The position numbers and the translations under genes are program-made. DNA of 64,000 bases, from contig DYJE01000009.1 in the NCBI GenBank assembly GCA_020723285.1, forward strand, positions 62,001 through 126,000. The letters run 5' to 3'. Source of the DNA: Desulforapulum autotrophicum (GTDB lineage: Bacteria; Desulfobacterota; Desulfobacteria; Desulfobacterales; Desulfolunaceae). Each line of letters opens with the position of its first letter. Position 1 is the stretch's first letter. Under the pieces are notes generated by a model, which was given only the letters and a program-made list of their open reading frames with translations, ran no database searches and had not been told where the DNA came from. Shown here in pieces: positions 23,697 through 32,518 of the stretch.

Positions 23697-25541
23697 TCAG
23701 ATCATGGCCCGAATACGGGATTCCAGGTCCGGATCTTTCAGTTTCTTTTTCACCATGAGCTTCAGGCAGTCTTTGACAAGGCCGGGGTTGGCGGATTTGT
23801 TTTTCTTAAGAAGACTGGCCAGGTCGTAGAAATTGGCTTCCTCGATCGCTCCGGACCCGAGCTGTTTTTTGATTTCATTGAAATTGGCGGTATCCGGAGA
23901 AAACTGCATGAAAGTCTGGATGGCACTGCGCTGCACGTTCCGGTCCTTATCCCTGAAAAGGGGGAGCATGCGCCGACGTACATCGGAGGTTTCGGTTTTT
24001 CTGAGAGCCATGGCCGCTTCGGCCCGGATTCGGGAGGACGGATTTCCGAGGAAGTCCGTGAGCCGTGGGTTGTTTTCGAACATCCCCGCGTTTCCAAGGG
24101 CCGCGATGTACTCCCCCCGTTCGTCCGGGGTTTTTGCGGCATCGATTTTGGCCAGAATCCGCCGGTTCAGGGAGAGTGCCCGCTTCTTTTCACTCCGGGT
24201 GTAGAATTTGTGGATGCAGGCCCCGAAGGCATGAGCCGCGGCGTAACTTTCATAGCCGCGACGGCCGGTCATGAGGCCGGAAAGGAAGTCCACCGTGGCG
24301 GCGGTGGGTTTCACGTCCATGAATGAAAAATTCTGGATGAAAACCCCGTACTGGGGATCTTTCCGCACGGCGGGATCGGACAGAATCCGCCGCATGGCGT
24401 TCTGGGCGCTTTCCGTTCCGGCCGCAGAAAGGAGGTTCATGGTGAGGGTCCGTTCGCCGGAGGTTCTTTGATTGTTCAGTCCGAATTCCGCCAGGCGGTT
24501 CGCCGCCGCCGGATGGAGTTTCACAAGGCCGCTGCTTCGGTAGAACATGGCGTTGTTGGCCCGGTTGTCTTTCCCGTCCGGCCTGAACTGCCGGATCCAG
24601 TTCTCCATGTCTTCATACAACAGATCGTTGACCTGTTTGGCCAGAAGTTCCCGGTTCTGAGTGGGATCTGAAATCGCATCTCCCGGATAGACCGTGAGCA
24701 TGGCGTTCAGTGATTTTTCATTGAAGGTGCCGGGATCGAATGCGCCAGATCCTGTCATCCGCACCGTCAGCGACTTTTTGACGTCGAGAATGGTTTTGTT
24801 GTCGGCCGGAGATGTGACAAGGCTTCGTTCGTTTTTTTCGATCTCCTCGATGAACCCGCCGGGATTCAGCAGAATTCTGTCCGTACCCTGGATAGTCTGA
24901 TGATCTTTCGGGTCGATGAGGCCGGGATAGTCGTAATTGCTTCTGGTTTTCATCAGTTCGATGCGGTTGGCCTTGCCTTTTTTCAGGCGGTAATCCACGT
25001 TTCCTTTGCCGTGCTGGTTGATTTCACGGCTGGTCCAGCGGTTCTTGTTTTCCCGCACCGACACCTGGATTTCCTGGGCCGCCGTGATCATGAACGACTT
25101 GAACACCTGGGAGGTTTTGGGAGGGAAACGGAACCGTTTGATGTCGTTGTTGCCGTCAACGCAGACGAACACTTCCTGTTTTCTGTAACGCCCGATGAAC
25201 TGATCTGGGCTGTCGAACACCCGGTGACCGTTCATGCCGAACCGGCTGGTCCGAACAGCGTCAAAGGAAAGGCTGTACACGTTTTCATCGCCGACGCTGC
25301 CGTAATCCTTCACCCGGAGATCCCCGTCAAAGTCGAGGGTGGACATGAACGTGGCGGCCCCGCCGGTTTTCCGGCCCAGCCTGCTGGGAAAAAGGGTGGT
25401 GGTGTTTTCATCCTGATACGTGAAACGGTAGGTGCGGTAGACTCCTTTTTTTGAAACAAGAAGCGGAGCGGCCTGGCTGTACGGCAAAATGATCAGGGTG
25501 GTCAGTAAGAAAAGGAGAGTGACGGCTGCCTGGTTTTTCAT
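23697..25541 (-). CDS. Exported HEAT-repeat protein, vitellogenin-like lipid-transfer candidate (614 aa)
   Basis: A signal peptide (AAVTLLFLLTTLIILPYSQA) is followed by a strand-rich region (residues about 30-260) and then helical repeats from about 330 to the end; LGNPSSRIRAEAAMALRK and FRDKDRNVQRSAIQTFMQ are HEAT repeats. The strand region has the order seen in the N-terminal barrel of large lipid transfer proteins: YRTYRFTYQD, FDGDLRVKDYGS, VFKSFMITAAQEIQV, then W..REIN.HGKGNVDYRLKK. The call is by pattern only and unproven. ATG at 25541 is chosen at the start of the signal peptide. No partner gene is adjacent. Confidence 0.6.
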   Translation of the reverse strand: MKNQAAVTLLFLLTTLIILPYSQAAPLLVSKKGVYRTYRFTYQDENTTTLFPSRLGRKTGGAATFMSTLDFDGDLRVKDYGSVGDENVYSLSFDAVRTSRFGMNGHRVFDSPDQFIGRYRKQEVFVCVDGNNDIKRFRFPPKTSQVFKSFMITAAQEIQVSVRENKNRWTSREINQHGKGNVDYRLKKGKANRIELMKTRSNYDYPGLIDPKDHQTIQGTDRILLNPGGFIEEIEKNERSLVTSPADNKTILDVKKSLTVRMTGSGAFDPGTFNEKSLNAMLTVYPGDAISDPTQNRELLAKQVNDLLYEDMENWIRQFRPDGKDNRANNAMFYRSSGLVKLHPAAANRLAEFGLNNQRTSGERTLTMNLLSAAGTESAQNAMRRILSDPAVRKDPQYGVFIQNFSFMDVKPTAATVDFLSGLMTGRRGYESYAAAHAFGACIHKFYTRSEKKRALSLNRRILAKIDAAKTPDERGEYIAALGNAGMFENNPRLTDFLGNPSSRIRAEAAMALRKTETSDVRRRMLPLFRDKDRNVQRSAIQTFMQFSPDTANFNEIKKQLGSGAIEEANFYDLASLLKKNKSANPGLVKDCLKLMVKKKLKDPDLESRIRAMI

Positions 25542-25626
25542 GGTTACTGGGTCCATGTCGATTTTTTTAGGGTTTTTACACAGTCGAAGTCTGAATCCGG
25601 GTCTTCAACAGGCGATTCGATGGGTT

Positions 25627-26028
25627 TCAAGGAGCAGCATACTTCGCAAGAATTATCCCCGGAATATAAGAAAAATGTCTGGCCGCTGTCATCAGGCTGT
25701 ATCCATGTTGAAAGGCAACGGCTGCGATCCATATATCGTTCGTGGGGATCGGTGTCCCTTCTTTCTTGAGATTGTTCAGGATGGATGCGTAAAATTCCGC
25801 TGTGTCACCGTCAATAGGATGAACCCTGACCCGTGGAGAATCCAGAAACAGCCCGAGTTCTACCTTGTTTTCAGCTTCGCGGTTTCCACCTTTGAATCCC
25901 GAATACAATTCTCCGATGCTTATCGCAGATATCCCGATAATGTCTATCTGTCTCAAGGCATTCACGACCCATGATTCGCCCCGCATGGCCGATGAATAGA
26001 TATTGGTATCAATCAATACTTTTCTCAT
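25627..26028 (-). CDS. vapC: VapC-type PIN-domain toxin (133 aa)
   Basis: The PIN motif VLIDTNIYSSAMRG has the first Asp, AISIGELYSGFKGG has the conserved Glu, and IPTNDIWIAAVAFQHG has the third acidic residue. The usual fourth acidic or Asn position in L-T-x-N/D-HF reads LMTAARHF, so the metal site may be weakened. VapC proteins cut tRNA or rRNA. It overlaps the antitoxin gene by 20 bases, which is the normal vapBC arrangement. Confidence 0.85.
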   Translation of the reverse strand: MRKVLIDTNIYSSAMRGESWVVNALRQIDIIGISAISIGELYSGFKGGNREAENKVELGLFLDSPRVRVHPIDGDTAEFYASILNNLKKEGTPIPTNDIWIAAVAFQHGYSLMTAARHFSYIPGIILAKYAAP

Positions 26029-26290
26029 TTCCAGAGATCCTGATCAATGACACGTCCTGGTCGATCTTGTTTTGAATGCGGTTGTATTCGTCATCAGACC
26101 ATTTACCGAACAGGCCATCCATATCATTGTAGATACGGGAGTACTTTTTCTCTTTTTCAATTCCGAGTCCGAGATTTTTTCTGATGAATTCGAGGATCAG
26201 TTGATTGACGCTTTTTCCCTGATCCGCCGCCGCATTTTTTAGCCTATCGGCTGTTTCAGGATCGACTCCCCTGATTGTGACTGCTTTCAT
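26009..26290 (-). CDS. FitA/VapB-like ribbon-helix-helix antitoxin (93 aa)
   Basis: It begins MKAVTIRGVDPETADRLKNAA, the strand and first helix of an RHH protein, then QGKSVNQLILEFIRK as the second helix. The remaining 45 residues would clamp the toxin. The ATG at 26290 has GGAGG five bases upstream, better than the ATG four codons earlier. It precedes vapC and overlaps it. A perfect palindrome sits about 28 bases upstream of its start. Confidence 0.85.
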   Translation of the reverse strand: MKAVTIRGVDPETADRLKNAAADQGKSVNQLILEFIRKNLGLGIEKEKKYSRIYNDMDGLFGKWSDDEYNRIQNKIDQDVSLIRISGNEKSID

Positions 26291-26317
26291 ATATTCCTCC
26301 ATATGATATCACTTGAC

Positions 26318-26334
26318 GATGTCATTATGACATC
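26318..26334. promoter_or_regulatory. Probable VapBC operator
   Basis: GATGTCAT-t-ATGACATC is a perfect 8+1+8 palindrome just upstream of the antitoxin ribosome-binding site. RHH antitoxins such as FitA bind inverted repeats of this size, so it is likely the autoregulatory site. Confidence 0.6.
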
Positions 26335-26409
26335 ATCATATAGACATGATTCTGTAATGTCAATAATACCACCTTCGTCACCGGGAGTTCGTCCCATCGT
26401 CTCACTCTC

Positions 26410-29400
26410 TCACGGCATGGGTTCAAGCGCCAGCGTTCCCGTAACCCACTTCAGCGTCACCTGGGCCACCAGATATTCCCGGCGCGCTCTGGCCAGATTC
26501 CCACGGGCTTCTTTCAGCGCCAGCTGGGTATCCTGGACGTCCAGGTTTGTTTTCACGCCGTGGACAAATCCTTTTTCAGCCATGGCCACCAGACGTTCGG
26601 CCTGGGTGACGACGCCTTCCAGGGCTTTGAGGATCTCACCGGCTTCCTTGAGGGCGCTCAACGATTCTTCGGTCTGGAGACGGATCAGGTCTTTCAGTTT
26701 TTCCGCCTGAAGTTCCATGGTGGACAGATCACTGCGGCTCTGAGCCACTTTTCCCCGTGTCTTCATGCCGTCGAAAAAGGGGAAGGACATCACCACGGCG
26801 GCTTTGGACACTTCGCCGTCGGCCTTGTTCGTCTCAACATCGAGATGACGCCATCCGTAGGACCCCATAAGATCGATGCGGGGCTTGTCCATGGAGTTGT
26901 AAACGGTGATGGCCTCCTTCTGCATGCCGATCTTGTTTTTCAGCTCCAGGAGTTCGGGGCGGTTGGCAAGGGCTTTTTCAAGGGATTCGCCGGAATCGGG
27001 GACCTCCCCCGGTGCGGCATCAAGTTCCCCTTTGACATCAAAGGTTTTGCCTTCAAGGCAGATCAGCACCCCCAGCCGCTCTTTCGAGATGGTGATGAGG
27101 TTTTCCGTTCGAATGACGTCTGGCCGGGCGTTGGACACGGAAACATCGGCCGACAGGACATCGTAATCCGTGGCCGTTCCTGCGGCGAATTTCCGTTTTG
27201 CTTCGTCCAGGTGACGCTGCTTCTGGTCCAGGTTGGAAACGGCGATGTCATGGAGCTCCCGGGCGAGAAGGGCGTCGTAGAACGCCGCGCTCACGTCTCT
27301 GGCCACAGCCTGACGGTGAAGGTTCATTTCGTCGTCGGCTGTTTTGAGGCCGATTTTCGCCGCCCGGATGGCCGCTCCGATCTGGCCCCAGGTGAACAGG
27401 GGCTGGGACACGGTCAACTCACCGCCGTAGTATTTCTGGGTGGTTGGAATCATGGGGGAAATGGCCGTCTGGGTTTCGTCGGTGCTTCGACCCATGGACG
27501 CCCCAAGGCTCAGTTTGGGCAGGGCCGCTGAACGTTCTTCCACATACCGTCCTTCCACCAGAGCACGGTAGGCCACCGCCATCTTGATGTCCTTGTTCTG
27601 GTCTGCCGCCAGTTTCAGGGCATCCTGAAGGCTGAGGATTCTTCCTTCTTCGGCTTTGACAGAGCCAGGAGAAAGAAAAAGGGCTGCGGCGGCAATCAGC
27701 ACAATCAGGGTGTGGACTGTACCATGTCCCCCGTTGTCCGAATCCCATTTTTTCCGGAGCCAGCCGCCAAAGTCGTCCAACAGCGTGTAAACCACGGGCA
27801 CCACCAGAAGGGTGAGCAGGGTGGAGGTGATCAGGCCGCCGATGACGGCCCGGCCCATGGGGGCACGCATTTCTGCACCCGCACCCAGGCCCAGGGCCAG
27901 GGGCAGCATGCCGAAGATCATGGCAAGGGTGGTCATCATGATGGGTCTGAGCCGTGTCCGCCCTGCGGTGATGACGGCGGTGCGGCGGTCCATGCCTTCG
28001 CCCCTCAGGATTTTCGTGTAGTCCACAAGAAGGATGGCGTTTTTCGTCACAAGCCCCATGAGCATGATGAGGCCGATGAGGGACATGATGTTCACAGCGT
28101 CACCGGTGACTTTCAGCATGGCCGCCATGCCCACCAGGGACAGGGGCAGGGAGAACATGATCGAAAAGGGCTCGATGAACGATTCGAACTGGGCCGCGAG
28201 GATCAGGTACACGAAAATGACGGCCATGAGCAGGGCTTCAGCCATGTACATGAACGATTCCACCATGTCTTCGGCTTCTCCTGAAAACACCAGCTGGTAA
28301 CCGGCGTCCATGGAAAGACCGTCCGCGATGGCCTTGATTTCCTTCATGGCCGTTCCCATGTCCAGATTTTCCGCAAGGTTTGTTGAAATTTTCACTTCAC
28401 GGATCAGGTCCCTCCGGTTGATTTCGGAAGGGGTGGCACCGATTTCGTAATCCACCAGATTCCCCAGCTGGATCAGGGCCGAACCGGTCTGGTTTCTCAC
28501 GGACAGTCTGAGCCGTTCCACCTGGGCCGGATCCTGGCGCAGGTCCTCGGGCAGGCGGACGCGCACGTCCACGGCGTCTCCGTCCTCGTCTTCGTAAGTT
28601 GTCGACGCTTCACCGCCCACCAGGGCACCCACGGTCCTTACAATGGCTCCGGTGTTGACCCCGGCGTCCATGGCCCGTTCCCGGTTGACCAGCAGCCGGT
28701 ATTCCGGCGTGTCGTCTTCCATGGACACTTCCAGGTCGATGATGCCGTCGATTTTGTACATCTCGTTTTTGATCAGCGCCCCGTAATGCTTCAGCCGGTC
28801 GATGTTTTCACCCCGGACACTGAACTCGATTTTTTTGGTGCCGTGCAGACGCCCCACTTCCACAATGGCGGGGACGATTCCGGGAATATCCTGGAGTTTT
28901 TTCCTCACCGCCGTTTCGATCTGGCGCTGGGATCTCAGGCGTTCGTTTTTCTCCTTGAGTTTCACGTAGACATGGCCGTCACGCACCGTCCCCGAGTCGC
29001 CGGAGCCGATGGTGGAATAGGTGTGCTGGATTTCCGGGAATTCCTTGAGCATTGCGAGGATCGCTTCCACACGTTTTTTCGTTTCGTTGACAGAGGCATC
29101 CGGCGCTGTTTTAAGGTCGATCTGGAATTCGGACCGGTCGTATGTCTGCATGAACGAGGACGGCAGGGTCGCGAAGATGGCGAGGCCGCAGAAAAAGACA
29201 GCGGTGGCCAGAACCACGATGGTGATCCGGTGATCCAGGGCCCAGGCGATGATGCCTTTGTAGCGGTCCGCTGTCCGGTCGAACCAGTCGTTGAACACGT
29301 CCAGCATCCGGGCGATGAAATGCCGTTTGCCCTTGCGCTCGATGTCCGGGTCCACCCATCGGGACGACAGCATGGGGTCCAGAGTGAAGGACACCAGGAG

Positions 29401-30819
29401 GGACACGAGGACGGCGAAGGTCACCGTGATGCCGAACTGGAAGAAGAAACGGCCGACGATGCCTTTCATATAAGCCACAGGCACGAACACCGCCACGATG
29501 GAAAAGGTGGTGGCCAGAACCGCGAGGCCGATTTCGCTGGTGCCGTCACGGGCCGCCTTGAAATGGTCCTTGCCCATTTCAAGATGGCGCACGATGTTTT
29601 CCCGGACCACGATGGCATCGTCGATGAGCATCCCGATGGCGAGAGACAGGGCCATAAGGGTCATGACGTTCAATGTCATGCCCATGAAGTTCATCACGAT
29701 GAACGAGGAAATGACGGAAATGGGGAGGGTCAAGCCTGTGATCACCGTGCTTCGCCAGGAATTCAAGAACAGGAACACGATGAGGATGGTGAGGACTCCG
29801 CCCTCGATCATGGTTTTCTGAACGTCGTGAACCGAATCCCGGATCATGATGGAGCCGTCCCGGACCACAGTCATGGTGACGCCCTCGGGCAGGTCCTGCT
29901 GGATTTTTCCCACGATTTTTTTCACCGAATCCACCACGTCCACAGTGTTGGCCCCGGACTGTTTCAGGATGTCCAGACCCACGGCCGGAACTCCGTTCAC
30001 CAGGGCCACGGTGCGCTGTTCCTCGATGCTGTCTTTCACGTCCGCCACTTCGTCAAGGGTGATGGGGCGGCTGTCTTTTTCGCCGATGACCATGGTTTTG
30101 AACTGCTCCACCATGTCCGGCTTGCCCGACACCCGCAAGGGGTATTCCGAATCCCCGCGCTTCAGTCGCCCCAGGGGCGTGTTGACGTTTTCACTCTGGA
30201 GACCGCCGATGACCTGGTCCACGCCCATGCCCAGGGATTCCAGTTTGGCCGGGTTGATGTCCACGGCCACTTCACGTTTCAGAAGGCCCACCAGGTTGAC
30301 CTTACCCACGCCGGAGATGCTTTCGATGCGGCGTTTGACCTTTTTTTCCACCAGGGTGGACAGTTCCCTGGGCGGCATGGTGTCGGACCTGACCGCCAGG
30401 GAGACAATGGGCATGTTGGCGAAATCCAGTTTCTGGATGATGGGTTCGTCAATGGCTTTGGGAAGATCCCCGCGGATGCCGCTGACTTTGGCCCGCACAT
30501 CCTGGGCCGCGTCGTCCACCCGGACTTCCAGGCGGAACTCCACCACCACGGTGGACACGCTTTCACGGGAAATGGACATGACGTGCTTGACGCCGGAAAT
30601 GGGGTTCACCGCTTCTTCGATGCGCTTGGTGACTTCGCGCTCCACAGTTTCAGGGGAGGCCCCCTCGTAAACCGTGACGATGGACACCACGGGGATTTCA
30701 ACATCGGGGTACATGTCCACGGACAGGCGGCGGTAGGAGAAAAGACCCAGAGCCACCAGGGTCAGCATCATCACGGTGGCGAGAACAGGACGCTTGATGG
30801 AAAGATCGGAAAGGAACAT
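26410..30819 (-). CDS. RND efflux pump fused to a TolC-family outer membrane channel (1469 aa)
   Basis: Residues 1 to about 1030 are a complete HAE1-type RND transporter: N-terminal KRPVLATVMMLTLVALGLFS, paired Asp in GMLIDDAIVVREN (proton relay), and the final helices ending VVPVVYTLLDDFGGWLRKKW. A hydrophobic stretch at 1037-1056 (TLIVLIAAAALFLSPGSVKA) looks like a signal peptide with a VKA cleavage site. Residues 1057-1469 are a TolC-type outer membrane factor (LSLQDALKLAADQN, then TVSQPLFTWGQIGAAIRAAK, then AQVTLKWVTGTL). No stop separates them. Cleavage inside the chain would release both parts. The adaptor gene lies 3 bases upstream. Exported substrate is unknown. Confidence 0.88.
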   Translation of the reverse strand: MFLSDLSIKRPVLATVMMLTLVALGLFSYRRLSVDMYPDVEIPVVSIVTVYEGASPETVEREVTKRIEEAVNPISGVKHVMSISRESVSTVVVEFRLEVRVDDAAQDVRAKVSGIRGDLPKAIDEPIIQKLDFANMPIVSLAVRSDTMPPRELSTLVEKKVKRRIESISGVGKVNLVGLLKREVAVDINPAKLESLGMGVDQVIGGLQSENVNTPLGRLKRGDSEYPLRVSGKPDMVEQFKTMVIGEKDSRPITLDEVADVKDSIEEQRTVALVNGVPAVGLDILKQSGANTVDVVDSVKKIVGKIQQDLPEGVTMTVVRDGSIMIRDSVHDVQKTMIEGGVLTILIVFLFLNSWRSTVITGLTLPISVISSFIVMNFMGMTLNVMTLMALSLAIGMLIDDAIVVRENIVRHLEMGKDHFKAARDGTSEIGLAVLATTFSIVAVFVPVAYMKGIVGRFFFQFGITVTFAVLVSLLVSFTLDPMLSSRWVDPDIERKGKRHFIARMLDVFNDWFDRTADRYKGIIAWALDHRITIVVLATAVFFCGLAIFATLPSSFMQTYDRSEFQIDLKTAPDASVNETKKRVEAILAMLKEFPEIQHTYSTIGSGDSGTVRDGHVYVKLKEKNERLRSQRQIETAVRKKLQDIPGIVPAIVEVGRLHGTKKIEFSVRGENIDRLKHYGALIKNEMYKIDGIIDLEVSMEDDTPEYRLLVNRERAMDAGVNTGAIVRTVGALVGGEASTTYEDEDGDAVDVRVRLPEDLRQDPAQVERLRLSVRNQTGSALIQLGNLVDYEIGATPSEINRRDLIREVKISTNLAENLDMGTAMKEIKAIADGLSMDAGYQLVFSGEAEDMVESFMYMAEALLMAVIFVYLILAAQFESFIEPFSIMFSLPLSLVGMAAMLKVTGDAVNIMSLIGLIMLMGLVTKNAILLVDYTKILRGEGMDRRTAVITAGRTRLRPIMMTTLAMIFGMLPLALGLGAGAEMRAPMGRAVIGGLITSTLLTLLVVPVVYTLLDDFGGWLRKKWDSDNGGHGTVHTLIVLIAAAALFLSPGSVKAEEGRILSLQDALKLAADQNKDIKMAVAYRALVEGRYVEERSAALPKLSLGASMGRSTDETQTAISPMIPTTQKYYGGELTVSQPLFTWGQIGAAIRAAKIGLKTADDEMNLHRQAVARDVSAAFYDALLARELHDIAVSNLDQKQRHLDEAKRKFAAGTATDYDVLSADVSVSNARPDVIRTENLITISKERLGVLICLEGKTFDVKGELDAAPGEVPDSGESLEKALANRPELLELKNKIGMQKEAITVYNSMDKPRIDLMGSYGWRHLDVETNKADGEVSKAAVVMSFPFFDGMKTRGKVAQSRSDLSTMELQAEKLKDLIRLQTEESLSALKEAGEILKALEGVVTQAERLVAMAEKGFVHGVKTNLDVQDTQLALKEARGNLARARREYLVAQVTLKWVTGTLALEPMP

Positions 30820-30822
30820 GGG

Positions 30823-31974
30823 TTATTGACCCCCGTTCTTACGGACTTTGTCACCTTCCTTGATGTTGAAGCCTCCCCGGAGGATGATTTCGTCTCCGGG
30901 TTTGAGTCCTGAGGGGATCTCCACGTTGTCCGCCTGGACCAGCCCCACATTCACGTTTTTCTTCCGTGCCACCCCGTTGTCCGCAAGGAGGATTTCCGCC
31001 TGTTTTTTCTCCACATTCCAGTTGACCAGGGCGTTTCTGGGAACCTGGATCACCTGATCGCGGTGACCGGTGACGATCTGGCCCTTGACGAAAAGTCCGC
31101 CTTTAAGGGTTTCCGAATCGTTACGGACTTCGGCGATAACTTTCACCGACCGGTCGCCTTCACTGACCACGGGGTTGATGTATTTGAGTTTGCCTGAAAA
31201 CGTCTTGCCGGGGAAGGCGTCGGTGGTGAACCGCAGTTCAAGGCCGGGTTTCAGGAAACGCATGAACCGCGACGGCACGGTGACGGTGAGATCCAGCGTG
31301 CGGTTGTCCACGATTTTAAAAAGGGGACGGTCCGTGGCCAGATCGCCCTGGTTGATTTTCCGTTCGGCCACCACACCGTCGATGGGCGAAGTGATCACGT
31401 TTTTCGAATACCGCAGTTTGGCCTGGGCCAGATCCTGCTGGGCCGTGGTCAGGCGCGCCACCACCGATGCTTTCCGGGCCAGAGCCGCGTCTTTTTCCGT
31501 TCCCGCCTCATCCACGCTCTGGGATGTGGCAAGACCCGATTCCTTCAGCTGAAGTACCCGATTGTATTCACGCTCCGCCCGGCTGACCGCCACGTTGGCC
31601 TGGAGCAGGTTGGCCTTTTCCATGTCCACCGCCGCTTTCGCCTTGTTCAGCATGGCCTGGGGTTCACGGGTGTCCAGGGACAGGAGGGGGTCGCCTTTTT
31701 TCACGCGCACCCATTCGCTCACATGAACGTCCCTCACCACTCCGCCGTACTCGGCTTTCACATCGGTCTGGATTTTGGGCGAAAGCGTTCCCACCACGTC
31801 CACGGTGTCCGCCATGGCTGAAAATTCAATAGTCATGGTTTCCACGGCCACAGGCGGTTTCGCAGATTTGGAAGGTTCGTTTCCGGCTTCTGTGGCCCGG
31901 TGCTTGAAAAGCATGAATCCGACGATGGTGATGCATGTCATGACGATGATGACGAACGGTTTTTTACTGCGCAT
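30823..31974 (-). CDS. RND efflux periplasmic adaptor subunit (383 aa)
   Basis: A membrane-fusion protein linking inner membrane pump and outer membrane channel. A single N-terminal anchor (VIIVMTCITIVGFMLF) is followed by a lipoyl half (DVKAEYGGVVRDVHVSEW), a long hairpin of Ala, Lys and Glu (about residues 95-165), the second lipoyl half (VITSPIDGVVAERKINQGDL) and barrel domains. ATG at 31974 has AGGGGA eight bases upstream; a TTG seven codons earlier is less likely. It is first in the two-gene efflux operon. Confidence 0.92.
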   Translation of the reverse strand: MRSKKPFVIIVMTCITIVGFMLFKHRATEAGNEPSKSAKPPVAVETMTIEFSAMADTVDVVGTLSPKIQTDVKAEYGGVVRDVHVSEWVRVKKGDPLLSLDTREPQAMLNKAKAAVDMEKANLLQANVAVSRAEREYNRVLQLKESGLATSQSVDEAGTEKDAALARKASVVARLTTAQQDLAQAKLRYSKNVITSPIDGVVAERKINQGDLATDRPLFKIVDNRTLDLTVTVPSRFMRFLKPGLELRFTTDAFPGKTFSGKLKYINPVVSEGDRSVKVIAEVRNDSETLKGGLFVKGQIVTGHRDQVIQVPRNALVNWNVEKKQAEILLADNGVARKKNVNVGLVQADNVEIPSGLKPGDEIILRGGFNIKEGDKVRKNGGQ

Positions 31975-32518
31975 GGTTGATTCCCCTGTTTTCAAAGCTC
32001 TTGATGCGAACGCGCCAAAGAACGCCGTTCATGATTTCGGTTGAAATGAACGGCGTCAGCCCAATTCCGGAAGGATTCCGATGATTGAAATCTTTTCACT
32101 CTTAACATTTAAGTATGTCCCTTGAAATCGATGGGTCATAATATGAATGAATGTTCGTATTGTCAAATCAAATCATCTGGATTTTGTGTCCGTGGATAGG
32201 GGTAAGACGAATAAACGGTAAGGTTTCTTTTGTTTATGACATAAATTGTAAAAGACCGTTTGCCACACAGGTGGGAATGGTGGCTGACGACTACCGCAGG
32301 GTCCGCTATGACTCAAACCCAAAACCGCTAAGGGAAACTCAATCCACTATCTGTATTCATATTTCCATCTGGTCGTTTACGCGATTTTTTTGACCCGATT
32401 CATTATTTTATCAGGAAAAGAATTTTCGAATACTGGAGCTGGATACGTTAGGGAAAGACGAATCCCAGAGATTCACCGATGAGAGGGCGAAATATGTTTT
32501 GTGAGGCTGTACTGACAT
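31975..32518. other. Intergenic region upstream of the efflux operon
   Basis: About 540 bases holding the efflux promoter and palindrome (32138-32166). The remainder (32170-32518) shows no coding frame with a ribosome-binding site, no RNA gene and no repeat that I could identify. Confidence 0.6.
32138..32166 (-). promoter_or_regulatory. Sigma-70-type promoter with operator-like palindrome
   Basis: On the minus strand TTGACA (32166-32161) and TATTAT (32143-32138) are separated by exactly 17 bases. The spacer is covered by the inverted repeat AATATGAA-tgaatg-TTCGTATT (32140-32161, one mismatch), the kind of site TetR-type repressors use on efflux genes. It would drive the adaptor and RND-TolC genes with a leader of about 155 bases. 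No repressor gene is adjacent. Confidence 0.65.

Noticed and set aside
28786-30912. Open frame of 708 codons opposite the RND pump gene
   Set aside because: It is the antisense of a clear RND gene and consists of His-, Gly- and Asp-rich repeats typical of a reversed GC-rich coding strand.
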